From Kiritimatiellales bacterium (GTDB lineage: Bacteria > Verrucomicrobiota > Kiritimatiellia > Kiritimatiellales > Pontiellaceae), in NCBI GenBank assembly GCA_030630445.1, contig DAOVNC010000153.1, positions 1 to 7,977 on the forward strand: 7,977 nt of DNA, read 5' to 3'. Shown here piece by piece: positions 1 through 6,181 of the stretch. A model generated the notes under the pieces. The model had not been told where the DNA came from. It ran no database searches and saw only the letters and a program-made list of their open reading frames with translations. The translations under genes were made by a program, and so were the position numbers. Every line of letters begins with the position of its first letter. The stretch's first letter is position 1.

Positions 1-112
1 ATGGCTTTCAAGCAACGAAGCGCAGGGTAGCTCACTTTGGGACAAATGGAGAGTTCTGATTGCCAAAAAGGACTGTTGATTTACAGTCTGCCGACGGTAT
101 CATGCGCCAAAG

Positions 113-141
113 TTGACAGCACACATCTGGAACGGCACAAT
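113..141 (+). promoter_or_regulatory. Probable sigma70-type promoter of the small secreted protein gene
   Basis: A perfect -35 hexamer TTGACA (113-118) is followed after exactly 17 bases by CACAAT (136-141), which matches four of six positions of the -10 consensus, including the A at position 2 and the final T. Transcription would begin near 148, giving a leader of about 35 bases before the ATG at 184. The assignment rests on motif match and spacing only. Confidence 0.5.
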
Positions 142-183
142 CGGGCTTTTAAAAATCTACTAATCGACTCAAAAGGATACGCT

Positions 184-669
184 ATGAAACAAAAAACCAC
201 TTCCATGCTGGCGGCACTTCTTTTGCTTTGGTCGGGAACCTCCCTGGCGGAATTCAACATTTCGGAGCTTTCCGAGAAACAGGCTACCAAGCGGCGCAAG
301 GCCTTCACCGACTGGGTCACCCCGGATACGGCTCAAGAAACCTACGAACGCTACGAACGAAAAGGCCAGTTCCCGATCTACCACGAATCGTCGGAGCAGG
401 GAGAGCGGCGGATCTACGAAGACAACCCCGATAGCTTCAGCTTTCAAATCTGGAGCATCTATGGCGAAAAAGGCTTCTGCAAAAAAGACAGCGAACTTCG
501 GAGAAAAGGATACGTTCTGCTGACCGCATCGAAATACACCAATAAAAAAGGGCACACCCTCTACCGCGGCATCTGGGTTTCGGAGGATGTCGAGAAGCGC
601 ATGGAACGGGTGATCCGACGCTATGGCATTTCCAAAGCCTATATTTCGGCGGACCATGTGCCAAAGTAA
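184..669 (+). CDS. Small exported protein of unknown function (161 aa)
   Basis: I do not recognise this protein. Residues 1-22 form a typical Sec signal peptide: a Lys-rich start, a hydrophobic core around residues 8-17 and a probable cleavage site after Ser-Leu-Ala (20-22). The mature protein is about 139 residues, soluble-looking, strongly charged and rich in Arg, Lys, Glu and aromatic residues, with one cysteine (99). It should therefore act in the periplasm or outside the cell. Two segments look loosely alike: RKG at 59-61 leading to IW at 89-90, and RKG at 107-109 leading to IW at 130-131. These may be a diverged duplication, faintly reminiscent of tandem repeats with a GY...Y..IW pattern, but this is weak. 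The start at 184 is chosen because AAAAGGA (171-177) lies six bases upstream and because it places the signal peptide at the N-terminus. The in-frame ATG at 37 would put 49 non-coding-looking residues, encoded across the promoter, in front. The gene is convergent with nrdJ. Confidence 0.8.
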   Translation: MKQKTTSMLAALLLLWSGTSLAEFNISELSEKQATKRRKAFTDWVTPDTAQETYERYERKGQFPIYHESSEQGERRIYEDNPDSFSFQIWSIYGEKGFCKKDSELRRKGYVLLTASKYTNKKGHTLYRGIWVSEDVEKRMERVIRRYGISKAYISADHVPK

Positions 670-808
670 CCTTTATGGGGAAAAGCCGGTATGCCGATCC
701 CCGAGTTTTTCGTCCATGGAGCCGAAACTCCGAAAACGCCTAAACAGCATCCTGCACGTTGCAGTTCGTCCGGGTTCGTTGACGGGTCTGCCCGGCCCGG
801 CCTCCAGA

Positions 809-837
809 CCGCGATCATGGATCGCGGCTACAGTTTT
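809..837 (+). terminator. Putative intrinsic terminator in the convergent gap
   Basis: A perfect 8-bp GC-rich stem (CCGCGATC 809-816, loop ATG, GATCGCGG 820-827) is followed by CTACAG and five Ts (833-837). It would stop plus-strand transcripts from the small secreted protein gene, though it lies 140 bases beyond that gene's stop codon. In the minus direction no T-run follows, so its value for nrdJ is doubtful. Other weak dyads (751-763 and 785-790 with 805-810) occupy the same 180-base gap, which otherwise holds nothing I recognise. Confidence 0.45.
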
Positions 838-849
838 TACGGAAATACC

Positions 850-3108
850 CTAGACAAGTTCGCAGGCGCCGCCGGCGCAGGCGATCTCGCCTTGCAGGTT
901 GGTGGCGTCTTCCTGCTCGTGCATGAGGGTGTAGTCGGCGGGACGGAAGTTGGCGATGAGCTCGTTCCAGAGCGTTTCATCCTGGGCGGTGACCACTTCT
1001 TCGTGCGGGGCCTGCTGGTAGAGCTTGTCGCCCGATGCCGCCAGCATGCTGATGCCGGTAAAGTCGGCGCGGTTTTCCCAGATGTAGTCCGCCACCTCGT
1101 CCCACTCGCCGTCGCGCACCGTCAGGGTGTTGGAGACGTTGTGGTAGAGTCCGGGGTTCATTTCCGGTCGCGCGGTGCCAGGCACGACCCAGTTTTGCTG
1201 GGTGGAGTGAACGTGCTTGAGCAGATCCATGGCCGACATCTCGTTGCGCAGGACCGCTTCTTCGGGTGCCTCGATGCAGAAGGTGATGACGTCGTCGGTC
1301 TTGTTGGCGCTCCAGACGGATTCCTCGCACATGTGCGGGTTTTGCGCGTTGAAGAACTTGTAGACGGGATCGGTCTTGTTGGCCTGCACGCGGCGGAAGT
1401 AGCGGCGGGCGTGGCGCGGGTGGATGCCGGATGCGGTTCCAAGCAACAGCGAGGTCGATCCAGCGGGCTTGACGCAGGTGAGGCGCGCGGCGGGCTCGGT
1501 ACCGATTTTCAGCGAGGTCTCGCGGTTCACCTCAATGGCATACTTGGCCATGTTTTGCTGCATTACCGGGTCGAGCGTGATGGCCGGCGAGTCCATCATG
1601 CCGGTGATCGAAACGCCAAGCAGCGCCTCGCGGCGGCAGAGTTCTTCGGTCGTTCCGCCGAGATACGGGAAGTCGGTATAGCCCGCCTGCAGGGTTCCAA
1701 TAATGGTTGCCGCGCGCACGGCGATGCGGAAGTCCTCTTCGGAGTGCAACTTGGCGCCGTTGATTTCGGTGAGGTTGCAGAATTGCCAACCGGATTCAAC
1801 CGTGACGTTGCCGTCCTTGTCCTTTACTTCGAGGTGCGGGTTGAGCCCGATCTCGCAGCACGGGTTGCAGCCGTGCGAGAGGTCGTTGGCAAAATAGAAG
1901 CCGGGTTCGCCCCACTCTTTCTGCTTGGTGAAGATGCGCAGGAACTGCGCCTTGGAGGTTTCGTTGCGGATGAGCTTCACGGAGTTGTTGGAGCGTCCGC
2001 GCTGCGGGTTTTCCTCGAACCAGTTGCCGCGCTTGGCGTTCATCATTTCGCCGTCGTCCGGCGAGAAAAGGCAGATGGTTGCGCTGCGGCGCACGCCGCC
2101 GGCAATCACGGCATCGGCCGCGTGCATCATGATGTCGTAGGCTTCGACCGGCTTGAGCTTGCGGCCGAGCGCGCCGTCGAAGATGTTGCGGGCGCGCTCG
2201 ATGGCGCGGCGCAACGGCACGTGGCCGGGAGCGCGGCCGCCGGAGGTTTTGAGCAGGGTGCCGCGGTGGCGGATTTCCGAATAGTTGAATTCCACGAGAT
2301 AGCCTTCCACATAGCTGAGAACCAGCTCCTGCATGGCATCGGCCCAGCCTTCGATGGTGTCGGGCACGTTGAAGTGGCGCACGGTGCCTTCATCGACGGA
2401 CGCCGCCAGCACGGGAAGCTTTTCGACATGTTCGAATTCGACGCTGAAGCCTACACCTGTTCCGCAGAGCAGCAGGAAGAGGCCGTCGCGGAAGAATTCG
2501 ATGCGGTCGCAGATGCCAAAGGTGCAGTTGTACATGCGCGCATGGTTTTTCTCGATGGCCTTGCCGCCGAATTGCATGGAGCGCATGGAGGGCAGGCAGC
2601 GCTTGTCGAGCCCCTGGTCGAACGCCCAGCGGATATCCTCTTCGGCGGCGGGATAGCGGCGCAGGTGCATGTCGCGTACGCGACCGACGGCCTCGGCAAA
2701 GGTTTCGCGGCGGCCGAGTTCGGGGAGGTAGCGGGCGTAGCGGCTGGCGAGCATGTAGTCCTGAATGGAGGATGCGTCGGGACGCAGGCGCTGGTTGCGG
2801 GCTTTCTTGTGTTCTTCGCGGTAGAGGATGTAGGCGCGCGCCACGTCGTAGAGTCCGGCCCCCATCAGCTGCTGCTCGACGAGATCCTGGATGGTTTCCA
2901 CATCCACCTCGTCCTTGCCATGCTGCTCATAGCCTTTGATAATGTTGTCCAGCTTGCCGGTGATATCCTTAATGATGGTGGTCAAGTGCGGCGGCACCTC
3001 GCCCTCGATTTTCGTAGCACTTTGAACCGCTTTTTCGATGGCGGTGTAGATTTTCGATTCGTCGTAGTCAACGCTGGCCGCGTCCCTCTTTTTTACTTTG
3101 ATTTCCAT
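850..3108 (-). CDS. nrdJ: Adenosylcobalamin-dependent (class II) ribonucleotide reductase, NrdJ
   Basis: NrdJ reduces ribonucleotides to deoxyribonucleotides in the cytoplasm, using coenzyme B12 to create the active-site thiyl radical; it neither needs nor is blocked by oxygen. The 752-residue protein starts with an ATP-cone (about 1-105), the dATP/ATP activity switch, followed by the ten-stranded barrel. Visible landmarks are Cys195 in MYNC and Cys444 in FCNLTEIN (the redox pair), the catalytic N415-P-C417-C-E419 motif, the phosphate-binding KPAGSTS segment (547-553), and the C-terminal shuttle pair Cys744/Cys749 in C-x4-C spacing. These correspond to Cys119, Cys419, Cys408/Glu410 and Cys731/Cys736 of the Lactobacillus leichmannii triphosphate reductase (739 aa), so this is the monomeric RTPR-like branch and probably acts on NTPs. 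The ATG at 3108 is preceded by AAAGGGA at 8 bases; an in-frame ATG at 3189 lies inside an NrdR box and is rejected. The gene appears intact, with no intein, and is monocistronic. Confidence 0.95.
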   Translation of the reverse strand: MEIKVKKRDAASVDYDESKIYTAIEKAVQSATKIEGEVPPHLTTIIKDITGKLDNIIKGYEQHGKDEVDVETIQDLVEQQLMGAGLYDVARAYILYREEHKKARNQRLRPDASSIQDYMLASRYARYLPELGRRETFAEAVGRVRDMHLRRYPAAEEDIRWAFDQGLDKRCLPSMRSMQFGGKAIEKNHARMYNCTFGICDRIEFFRDGLFLLLCGTGVGFSVEFEHVEKLPVLAASVDEGTVRHFNVPDTIEGWADAMQELVLSYVEGYLVEFNYSEIRHRGTLLKTSGGRAPGHVPLRRAIERARNIFDGALGRKLKPVEAYDIMMHAADAVIAGGVRRSATICLFSPDDGEMMNAKRGNWFEENPQRGRSNNSVKLIRNETSKAQFLRIFTKQKEWGEPGFYFANDLSHGCNPCCEIGLNPHLEVKDKDGNVTVESGWQFCNLTEINGAKLHSEEDFRIAVRAATIIGTLQAGYTDFPYLGGTTEELCRREALLGVSITGMMDSPAITLDPVMQQNMAKYAIEVNRETSLKIGTEPAARLTCVKPAGSTSLLLGTASGIHPRHARRYFRRVQANKTDPVYKFFNAQNPHMCEESVWSANKTDDVITFCIEAPEEAVLRNEMSAMDLLKHVHSTQQNWVVPGTARPEMNPGLYHNVSNTLTVRDGEWDEVADYIWENRADFTGISMLAASGDKLYQQAPHEEVVTAQDETLWNELIANFRPADYTLMHEQEDATNLQGEIACAGGACELV

Positions 3109-3144
3109 GCCTTGTGTCCCTTTTATAAAAGTGTGTTTTTCGGG

Positions 3145-3185
3145 TTTCCCCGGAGGTCTCGGGGAAAATACGGGTGCTTGCACCC
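3145..3185 (-). promoter_or_regulatory. Paired hairpins in the nrdJ leader
   Basis: Two perfect dyads lie between the NrdR boxes and the nrdJ start codon. One pairs 3145-3151 with 3161-3167 (TTTCCCC/GGGGAAA, 9-base loop). The other pairs 3172-3177 with 3180-3185 (GGGTGC/GCACCC, 2-base centre) and touches NrdR box 1. If transcription starts near box 1, the first would form in the untranslated leader about 37 bases before the ATG, leaving the ribosome binding site (3117-3123) free. The structures are seen in the sequence; a regulatory role is inference. Confidence 0.35.
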
Positions 3186-3199
3186 ACAATATATAGTGT
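3184..3199. promoter_or_regulatory. NrdR box 1 (proximal)
   Basis: CCACAATATATAGTGT matches the NrdR box consensus ACACWATATATWGTGT at 15 of 16 positions and is itself almost a perfect palindrome. NrdR is the zinc-ribbon/ATP-cone repressor that controls ribonucleotide reductase operons in most bacteria. It binds pairs of such boxes when dATP is plentiful. This box lies 76 bases upstream of the nrdJ ATG and probably overlaps the core promoter. Confidence 0.85.
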
Positions 3200-3214
3200 T
3201 CCCTAAAAGCAGAT

Positions 3215-3230
3215 GCACAATATATGGTTC
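3215..3230. promoter_or_regulatory. NrdR box 2 (distal)
   Basis: GCACAATATATGGTTC matches the NrdR consensus at 12 of 16 positions, with a strong left half and a weaker right half. It starts exactly 31 bp from box 1, about three helical turns, which is the spacing typical of paired NrdR boxes. The pair, its spacing and its place in front of nrdJ together make NrdR control very likely. The nrdR gene itself is not in the window. Confidence 0.78.
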
Positions 3231-3295
3231 ATTTTGCCAGTAACAGGAAAAAATCGAAAAAATGAATTTCCAGAAAAAACCTCCCCGTTTATTAG

Positions 3296-3426
3296 TAGCC
3301 TGAATCATTAGCGACCCTGTGTTTTCTTCACCTTGTGGGTGTAGCGCATGCCTCCCGAAGGGGGCGCGCCCTCTGCAAGCAGAGAGGCTACACCTTCGCG
3401 AGAAAAGTCGCTAATGATTCAGGCTA
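3296..3426. repeat. 131-bp inverted-repeat element (MITE- or REP-like)
   Basis: The element is bounded by two perfect 20-bp inverted arms, 3296-3315 and 3407-3426. Inside is a second perfect 8-bp dyad (GGTGTAGC 3338-3345 with GCTACACC 3387-3394). Inside that are a GC-rich palindrome GGGCGCGCCC (3362-3371) and a small CTCTGC-AA-GCAGAG hairpin (3371-3384). No protein is encoded. The outermost TA of each arm could be a TA target duplication; alternatively AGT flanks both ends (3294-3296 and 3426-3428) if the arms are taken as beginning AGCCTG. The right arm contains the stop codon of the transglutaminase-like gene (3424-3426). The element could be a non-autonomous mobile element, a dispersed REP-type repeat, or a terminator for the gene at its right. 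I cannot see other copies in this window. Confidence 0.7.
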
Positions 3427-5139
3427 GTAGTTGAGGCGCTCGATCCGCTTCGCGACCTTGGCGGCGTCCTTGGTGTCGCCATCGTTTGTGTATACCGCAT
3501 GCAGGAGGCGGAGCAGGTTCTGTTCATAACCGGGCGAAAAGCTGTTTTCGTCGATCAGATCCTCGATGTAGCCCTCCATGAACTTGGCCGCCTCGCGGGT
3601 CTGCCCCGACTTTTTGGTCAACTTGATATACCCGCGGATCAACGGAAAAACCTTGTTGCCCCCGTCCTTCTGCTCGTCGAGCAGTTGCTCCAGTTCCTTG
3701 CGGGCTTTCTTCATATCGCCCGTGGCGATGATTCGGTTGATCCGCTCCGATTCGAACGAACGCTTCAAGTCGTCGCGATCGTCGTCCACACCGGCGTTCA
3801 GGCTGCGCATCAGCCGGTCGGCCGCGTCGTTGCGCCCCCCCTTGCGCAGAACCGCTTCGATCTCCTTCGCGGTCTGGGTCAGGATGTCGGGGTATTTCCG
3901 GAAGATGTCCTTCTTATCCGCGAAAAGCTCCACCAAGGCATCGTAGTCTTTCCGGTCGGCCAGCAGTTGTTGCTCGATCATCCATGGACGCAGGTGGCGC
4001 TTGACCTGCTGCCGCGCCAGCCGGGCGCAGCGCAGCGCATTTTCGGGATCGGATTCCAGTAGCACTTCGGCAATGGAGGTATATGCACTGGCCTGCGTGA
4101 AAGCGTCGGAATGCAGCGAGCGCTCGCAGGCGTATTCCACGTCGTGGTCGGTCATCGTGAGTCGGGTCTGCGGGTCGATCGCGTAGCCGGTGGTGTATTC
4201 GTCGCCTTGGTAGCGGCCAATATCGAGAAGCCAGTCGCCCGGGGATTTCATGAAGGCGAACCATGCATGGTTGGCGCTCTTGCCGGAGCCGTGGAAATAG
4301 ATGGCCGGGATGCCGTGGGCGCGGGCGGTCAGCACGGCATAGTAGGCTTGGTCGACGCAGATGCCCCCCTTCTCTTGGATCTCGGCTAGCGTGTAGGGCC
4401 CGGTGTCCCACGCGTAGCGCGATGACTGTAGCCGGTCGTGGTCGTATTCGATGCTGCTATATGTGTCGCCCCAGCCCGACAAGGAACCGCGGACGTTCTC
4501 GCGCGCCCATTCCAGCTCGCTGATCGGCACCGGCACATGCACCACGAAGCGCAGCTCCGCCGCCCCGAGCTTTTCATAGTCGATCTTTGCGTCGCCACCG
4601 GCATAGAGCGCCTTGAAATAGTCGTAGCGCTTCACCGCGTCGTTGTCGCCGAGAAGTGTTTTCCGGCCCATCTGCCCGTGGATGCGCACCTTTTCGGAAT
4701 GATCCAGCACGATCGCAATCGCCAGAATCAGATCGAAATATTCATCGCATCCCGCCGGATCGTGCGCCCGCAACTGGTCAATGATCGCCAAGCCGCGCCC
4801 GAACGAGTCCTCCGGCGCGAGGGTATCGATCAGCCGATGAAGGCGTGAGCCCGACGCCAGAATCCATGCGGCGGTCGCGTCCGTTGGCTTGGCCTCTTGC
4901 GAAAGCTGCATGAAACGCACGCATTCCGCCAACACGGCCATCTGCACCAGTTCGCGCGTGGGCACCCGCGAAACGGCATCCAACCGTCGGCTGAGATGGG
5001 TTGTGAACTGGATCATCCCCTTCTGCTGGGTTTCTGCGCGAATATGCTCCAGCGTCGCGGCACGCAACTGTTCAGCCGAAGGAGCGGCGAAAAGGGCTGC
5101 TGAAAAAAGGAAAACCAAACCCAAAACTCGTTTAATCAT
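3424..5139 (-). CDS. Exported transglutaminase-like domain protein (571 aa)
   Basis: Residues 1 to about 18-22 form a Sec signal peptide (MIKR start, hydrophobic 5-18, Ala-rich end), so the protein works outside the cytoplasm; there is no lipobox cysteine and no later membrane segment. Residues 20-240 are mainly helical and of no family I recognise. Residues about 245-330 carry a transglutaminase-like fold with the papain-type triad: Cys261 in GGICVDQ, His291 in NHAWFAFM and Asp306 in WLLDIGRY. Known relatives include peptidases, amidases and cross-linking enzymes, so the reaction cannot be named. Residues 340-571 are charged amphipathic helices, perhaps TPR-like, likely for protein binding. 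The ATG at 5139 has GGAGA upstream; an in-frame ATG at 5415 would add 92 unlikely residues and bury the signal peptide. The TAG stop lies within the inverted-repeat arm at 3407-3426. The gene is divergent from rubrerythrin and separated from nrdJ by the repeat and the NrdR sites. Confidence 0.85.
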   Translation of the reverse strand: MIKRVLGLVFLFSAALFAAPSAEQLRAATLEHIRAETQQKGMIQFTTHLSRRLDAVSRVPTRELVQMAVLAECVRFMQLSQEAKPTDATAAWILASGSRLHRLIDTLAPEDSFGRGLAIIDQLRAHDPAGCDEYFDLILAIAIVLDHSEKVRIHGQMGRKTLLGDNDAVKRYDYFKALYAGGDAKIDYEKLGAAELRFVVHVPVPISELEWARENVRGSLSGWGDTYSSIEYDHDRLQSSRYAWDTGPYTLAEIQEKGGICVDQAYYAVLTARAHGIPAIYFHGSGKSANHAWFAFMKSPGDWLLDIGRYQGDEYTTGYAIDPQTRLTMTDHDVEYACERSLHSDAFTQASAYTSIAEVLLESDPENALRCARLARQQVKRHLRPWMIEQQLLADRKDYDALVELFADKKDIFRKYPDILTQTAKEIEAVLRKGGRNDAADRLMRSLNAGVDDDRDDLKRSFESERINRIIATGDMKKARKELEQLLDEQKDGGNKVFPLIRGYIKLTKKSGQTREAAKFMEGYIEDLIDENSFSPGYEQNLLRLLHAVYTNDGDTKDAAKVAKRIERLNY

Positions 5140-5366
5140 TTCAAAATCTCCAAATCGCTTTTCGCGCCTGTTTTCGGCACAGCGCACAGGGATATCCATG
5201 GCTCGCCACTCTCGACCTCCGAACAAACTAAGCCACCGGAAAACAAGACTCAAGCGAAATGCCCCCGCTCGCAAGGGTTGTGCATTAAATGTTCTGTAAA
5301 AAGATTGGAACCACAAGTTTCCGGAACGCACTTCCGTGAAATAGCATATTTCCCGGCTTCCAGCCT

Positions 5367-5394
5367 TTGTAAACTTGGCCATTCCAACTATGTT
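5367..5394 (+). promoter_or_regulatory. Possible promoter of rubrerythrin
   Basis: TTGTAA (5367-5372), 16 bases, then TATGTT (5389-5394), each matching the sigma70 consensus at four of six positions, lie 36 bases upstream of the rubrerythrin ATG. No clear PerR or Fur palindrome was seen. The rest of the 290-base divergent region (5140-5429) must also hold the promoter for the transglutaminase-like gene, but I could not assign one with confidence. Confidence 0.35.
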
Positions 5395-5415
5395 CCCTTC
5401 GGATTCAACGAACAT

Positions 5416-5422
5416 AAAGGAG
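5416..5422 (+). promoter_or_regulatory. Ribosome binding site of rubrerythrin
   Basis: AAAGGAG lies seven bases before the ATG at 5430. This near-consensus Shine-Dalgarno sequence fixes the start and suggests strong translation. Confidence 0.8.
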
Positions 5423-5429
5423 CAACACC

Positions 5430-6005
5430 ATGCCAGACATCAAAGGAACCGAAACCGAAAAGAACCTGCTGAAGGCCTTCGCAGGTGAATCGCAGGCGCG
5501 CAACCGCTACACCTACTTTGCGAGTGCCGCAAAAAAGGAAGGCCTCGTGCAGATCGCCGATATCTTCCAGGAAACCGCCGATCAGGAAAAGGAGCACGCC
5601 AAGCGCTTCTTCAAATTCCTTGAAGGTGGCGTGGTCGGAATCACCGCCAGCTTCCCGGCCGGAGTCGTCGGCACCACCGCCGAAAACCTGAAGGCTTCCG
5701 CCAACGGCGAAAACGAGGAGTGGACGGAGCTATATCCGGCCTTCGCCGCAACGGCGCGCGAAGAGGGATTCCCCGCCATCGCCACCGTCATTGAAAAAAT
5801 CGCCATTGCCGAAAAGCAGCACGAGAAGCGCTACCGCGACCTACTCAAAAACCTCGACGAAGGCAAGGTCTTCAAGAAGGACGGGAAAGTGGTGTGGCGC
5901 TGCCGCAACTGCGGCTTCATCCACGAAGCCGAAGAGGCGCCCGGCATGTGCCCGGCCTGCGCCCACCCGCAAGCGCACTTCGAGGTGCTCGGCGAAAACT
6001 GGTAG
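5430..6005 (+). CDS. rbr: Rubrerythrin (191 aa)
   Basis: Rubrerythrin is a cytoplasmic non-haem iron protein that reduces hydrogen peroxide to water with electrons from rubredoxin and NAD(P)H oxidoreductases, mostly in anaerobes. The N-terminal four-helix ferritin-like domain (about 1-145) shows the di-iron ligands: Glu20 (ESQARNRY), Glu53 and His56 (QEKEH), Glu94 and Glu97 (GENEEW), and Glu128 and His131 (AEKQHEKRY). The C-terminal rubredoxin-like domain (about 150-191) has two CxxC knuckles, Cys158/Cys161 and Cys174/Cys177, for a single Fe(SCys)4 centre. The length equals the classical Desulfovibrio vulgaris protein (191 aa), and Glu20, Glu53, His56, Glu94 and Glu97 fall at the same numbers. 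It is a two-domain classical form, not the reversed or erythrin-only type. It has its own ribosome binding site and its own terminator, so it is probably transcribed alone. Together with B12-dependent NrdJ it points to an anaerobic lifestyle. Confidence 0.96.
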   Translation: MPDIKGTETEKNLLKAFAGESQARNRYTYFASAAKKEGLVQIADIFQETADQEKEHAKRFFKFLEGGVVGITASFPAGVVGTTAENLKASANGENEEWTELYPAFAATAREEGFPAIATVIEKIAIAEKQHEKRYRDLLKNLDEGKVFKKDGKVVWRCRNCGFIHEAEEAPGMCPACAHPQAHFEVLGENW

Positions 6006-6029
6006 CCGATCCCCTTGCAACCCGTCGCT

Positions 6030-6049
6030 ACGGCACCCACCCGTGCCGT
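6030..6049 (+). other. Hairpin after rubrerythrin
   Basis: A perfect 7-bp stem (ACGGCAC 6030-6036, loop of six, GTGCCGT 6043-6049) precedes the main terminator by two bases. It has no T-run of its own and may pause polymerase or protect the 3' end of the transcript. Confidence 0.4.
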
Positions 6050-6051
6050 TC

Positions 6052-6078
6052 AAAAAAGCCCCTTCATGGGGCTTTTTT
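6052..6078 (+). terminator. Strong intrinsic terminator of rubrerythrin
   Basis: A perfect 11-bp stem (A6-GCCCC 6052-6062, loop TTCAT 6063-6067, GGGGC-T6 6068-6078) ends in six Ts, the standard Rho-independent form. Because the left arm begins with six As, it would also work in the reverse direction. It separates rubrerythrin from the EF-G-like gene. Confidence 0.92.
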
Positions 6079-6112
6079 GGGTCTGCCCCCTCCAAAATCC
6101 ATCGAAAGCTCC

Positions 6113-6181
6113 ATATAGTATACTATATATTTTGACCCATAAGTGGGTGTTTTAGGGGCTAAATATGTCGTATACTATATA
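6113..6181. promoter_or_regulatory. Cluster of AT-rich dyads upstream of the EF-G-like gene
   Basis: A perfect 16-bp palindrome ATATAGTATACTATAT (6113-6128) is followed by the dyad ACCCA-TAAG-TGGGT (6135-6148), then by TTTAG-GGG-CTAAA (6151-6163), and then by a second copy of GTATACTATATA (6170-6181). The two copies of that 12-mer (first at 6118-6129) are exactly 52 bp apart, about five helical turns. TATACT at 6171-6176 is a good -10 candidate, with only a weak -35 (TGTTTT, 6148-6153) at 17 bases. This is probably the operator and promoter region of the EF-G-like gene. The regulator is unknown, and the sequence differs from the NrdR box. Confidence 0.5.

Noticed and set aside
1..30. Short open frame at the window edge ending in TAG
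   Set aside because: Only nine codons are visible and nothing identifies them. It could be the tail of an upstream gene, but the window gives no evidence.
37..183. Upstream in-frame start for the small secreted protein
   Set aside because: It would place 49 residues before a good signal peptide and run through the TTGACA promoter. The ATG at 184 has its own ribosome binding site.
3172..3185. Cobalamin riboswitch in front of nrdJ
   Set aside because: The leader from the probable start to the ATG is under 100 bases and lacks a recognisable B12-box core; only simple hairpins are present.
3109..3189. Upstream in-frame start for nrdJ
   Set aside because: The 27 extra residues would be encoded across NrdR box 1 and the leader hairpins. 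The ATG at 3108 begins a normal ATP-cone and has AAAGGGA upstream.
691..3243. 850-codon open frame on the plus strand opposite nrdJ
   Set aside because: It is a shadow of nrdJ caused by GC-rich third codon positions. Its translation is low-complexity Val/Gly/Ala/His-rich with no recognisable domain, whereas the opposite strand encodes a complete NrdJ.
3330..3400. tRNA or CRISPR-like structure in the inverted-repeat region
   Set aside because: The dyads do not form a cloverleaf with T-loop and anticodon features, and there is no series of equally spaced direct repeats.
5140..5415. Upstream in-frame start for the transglutaminase-like gene
   Set aside because: The 92 extra residues have no family resemblance, would hide the signal peptide internally and overlap the rubrerythrin promoter and ribosome binding site.
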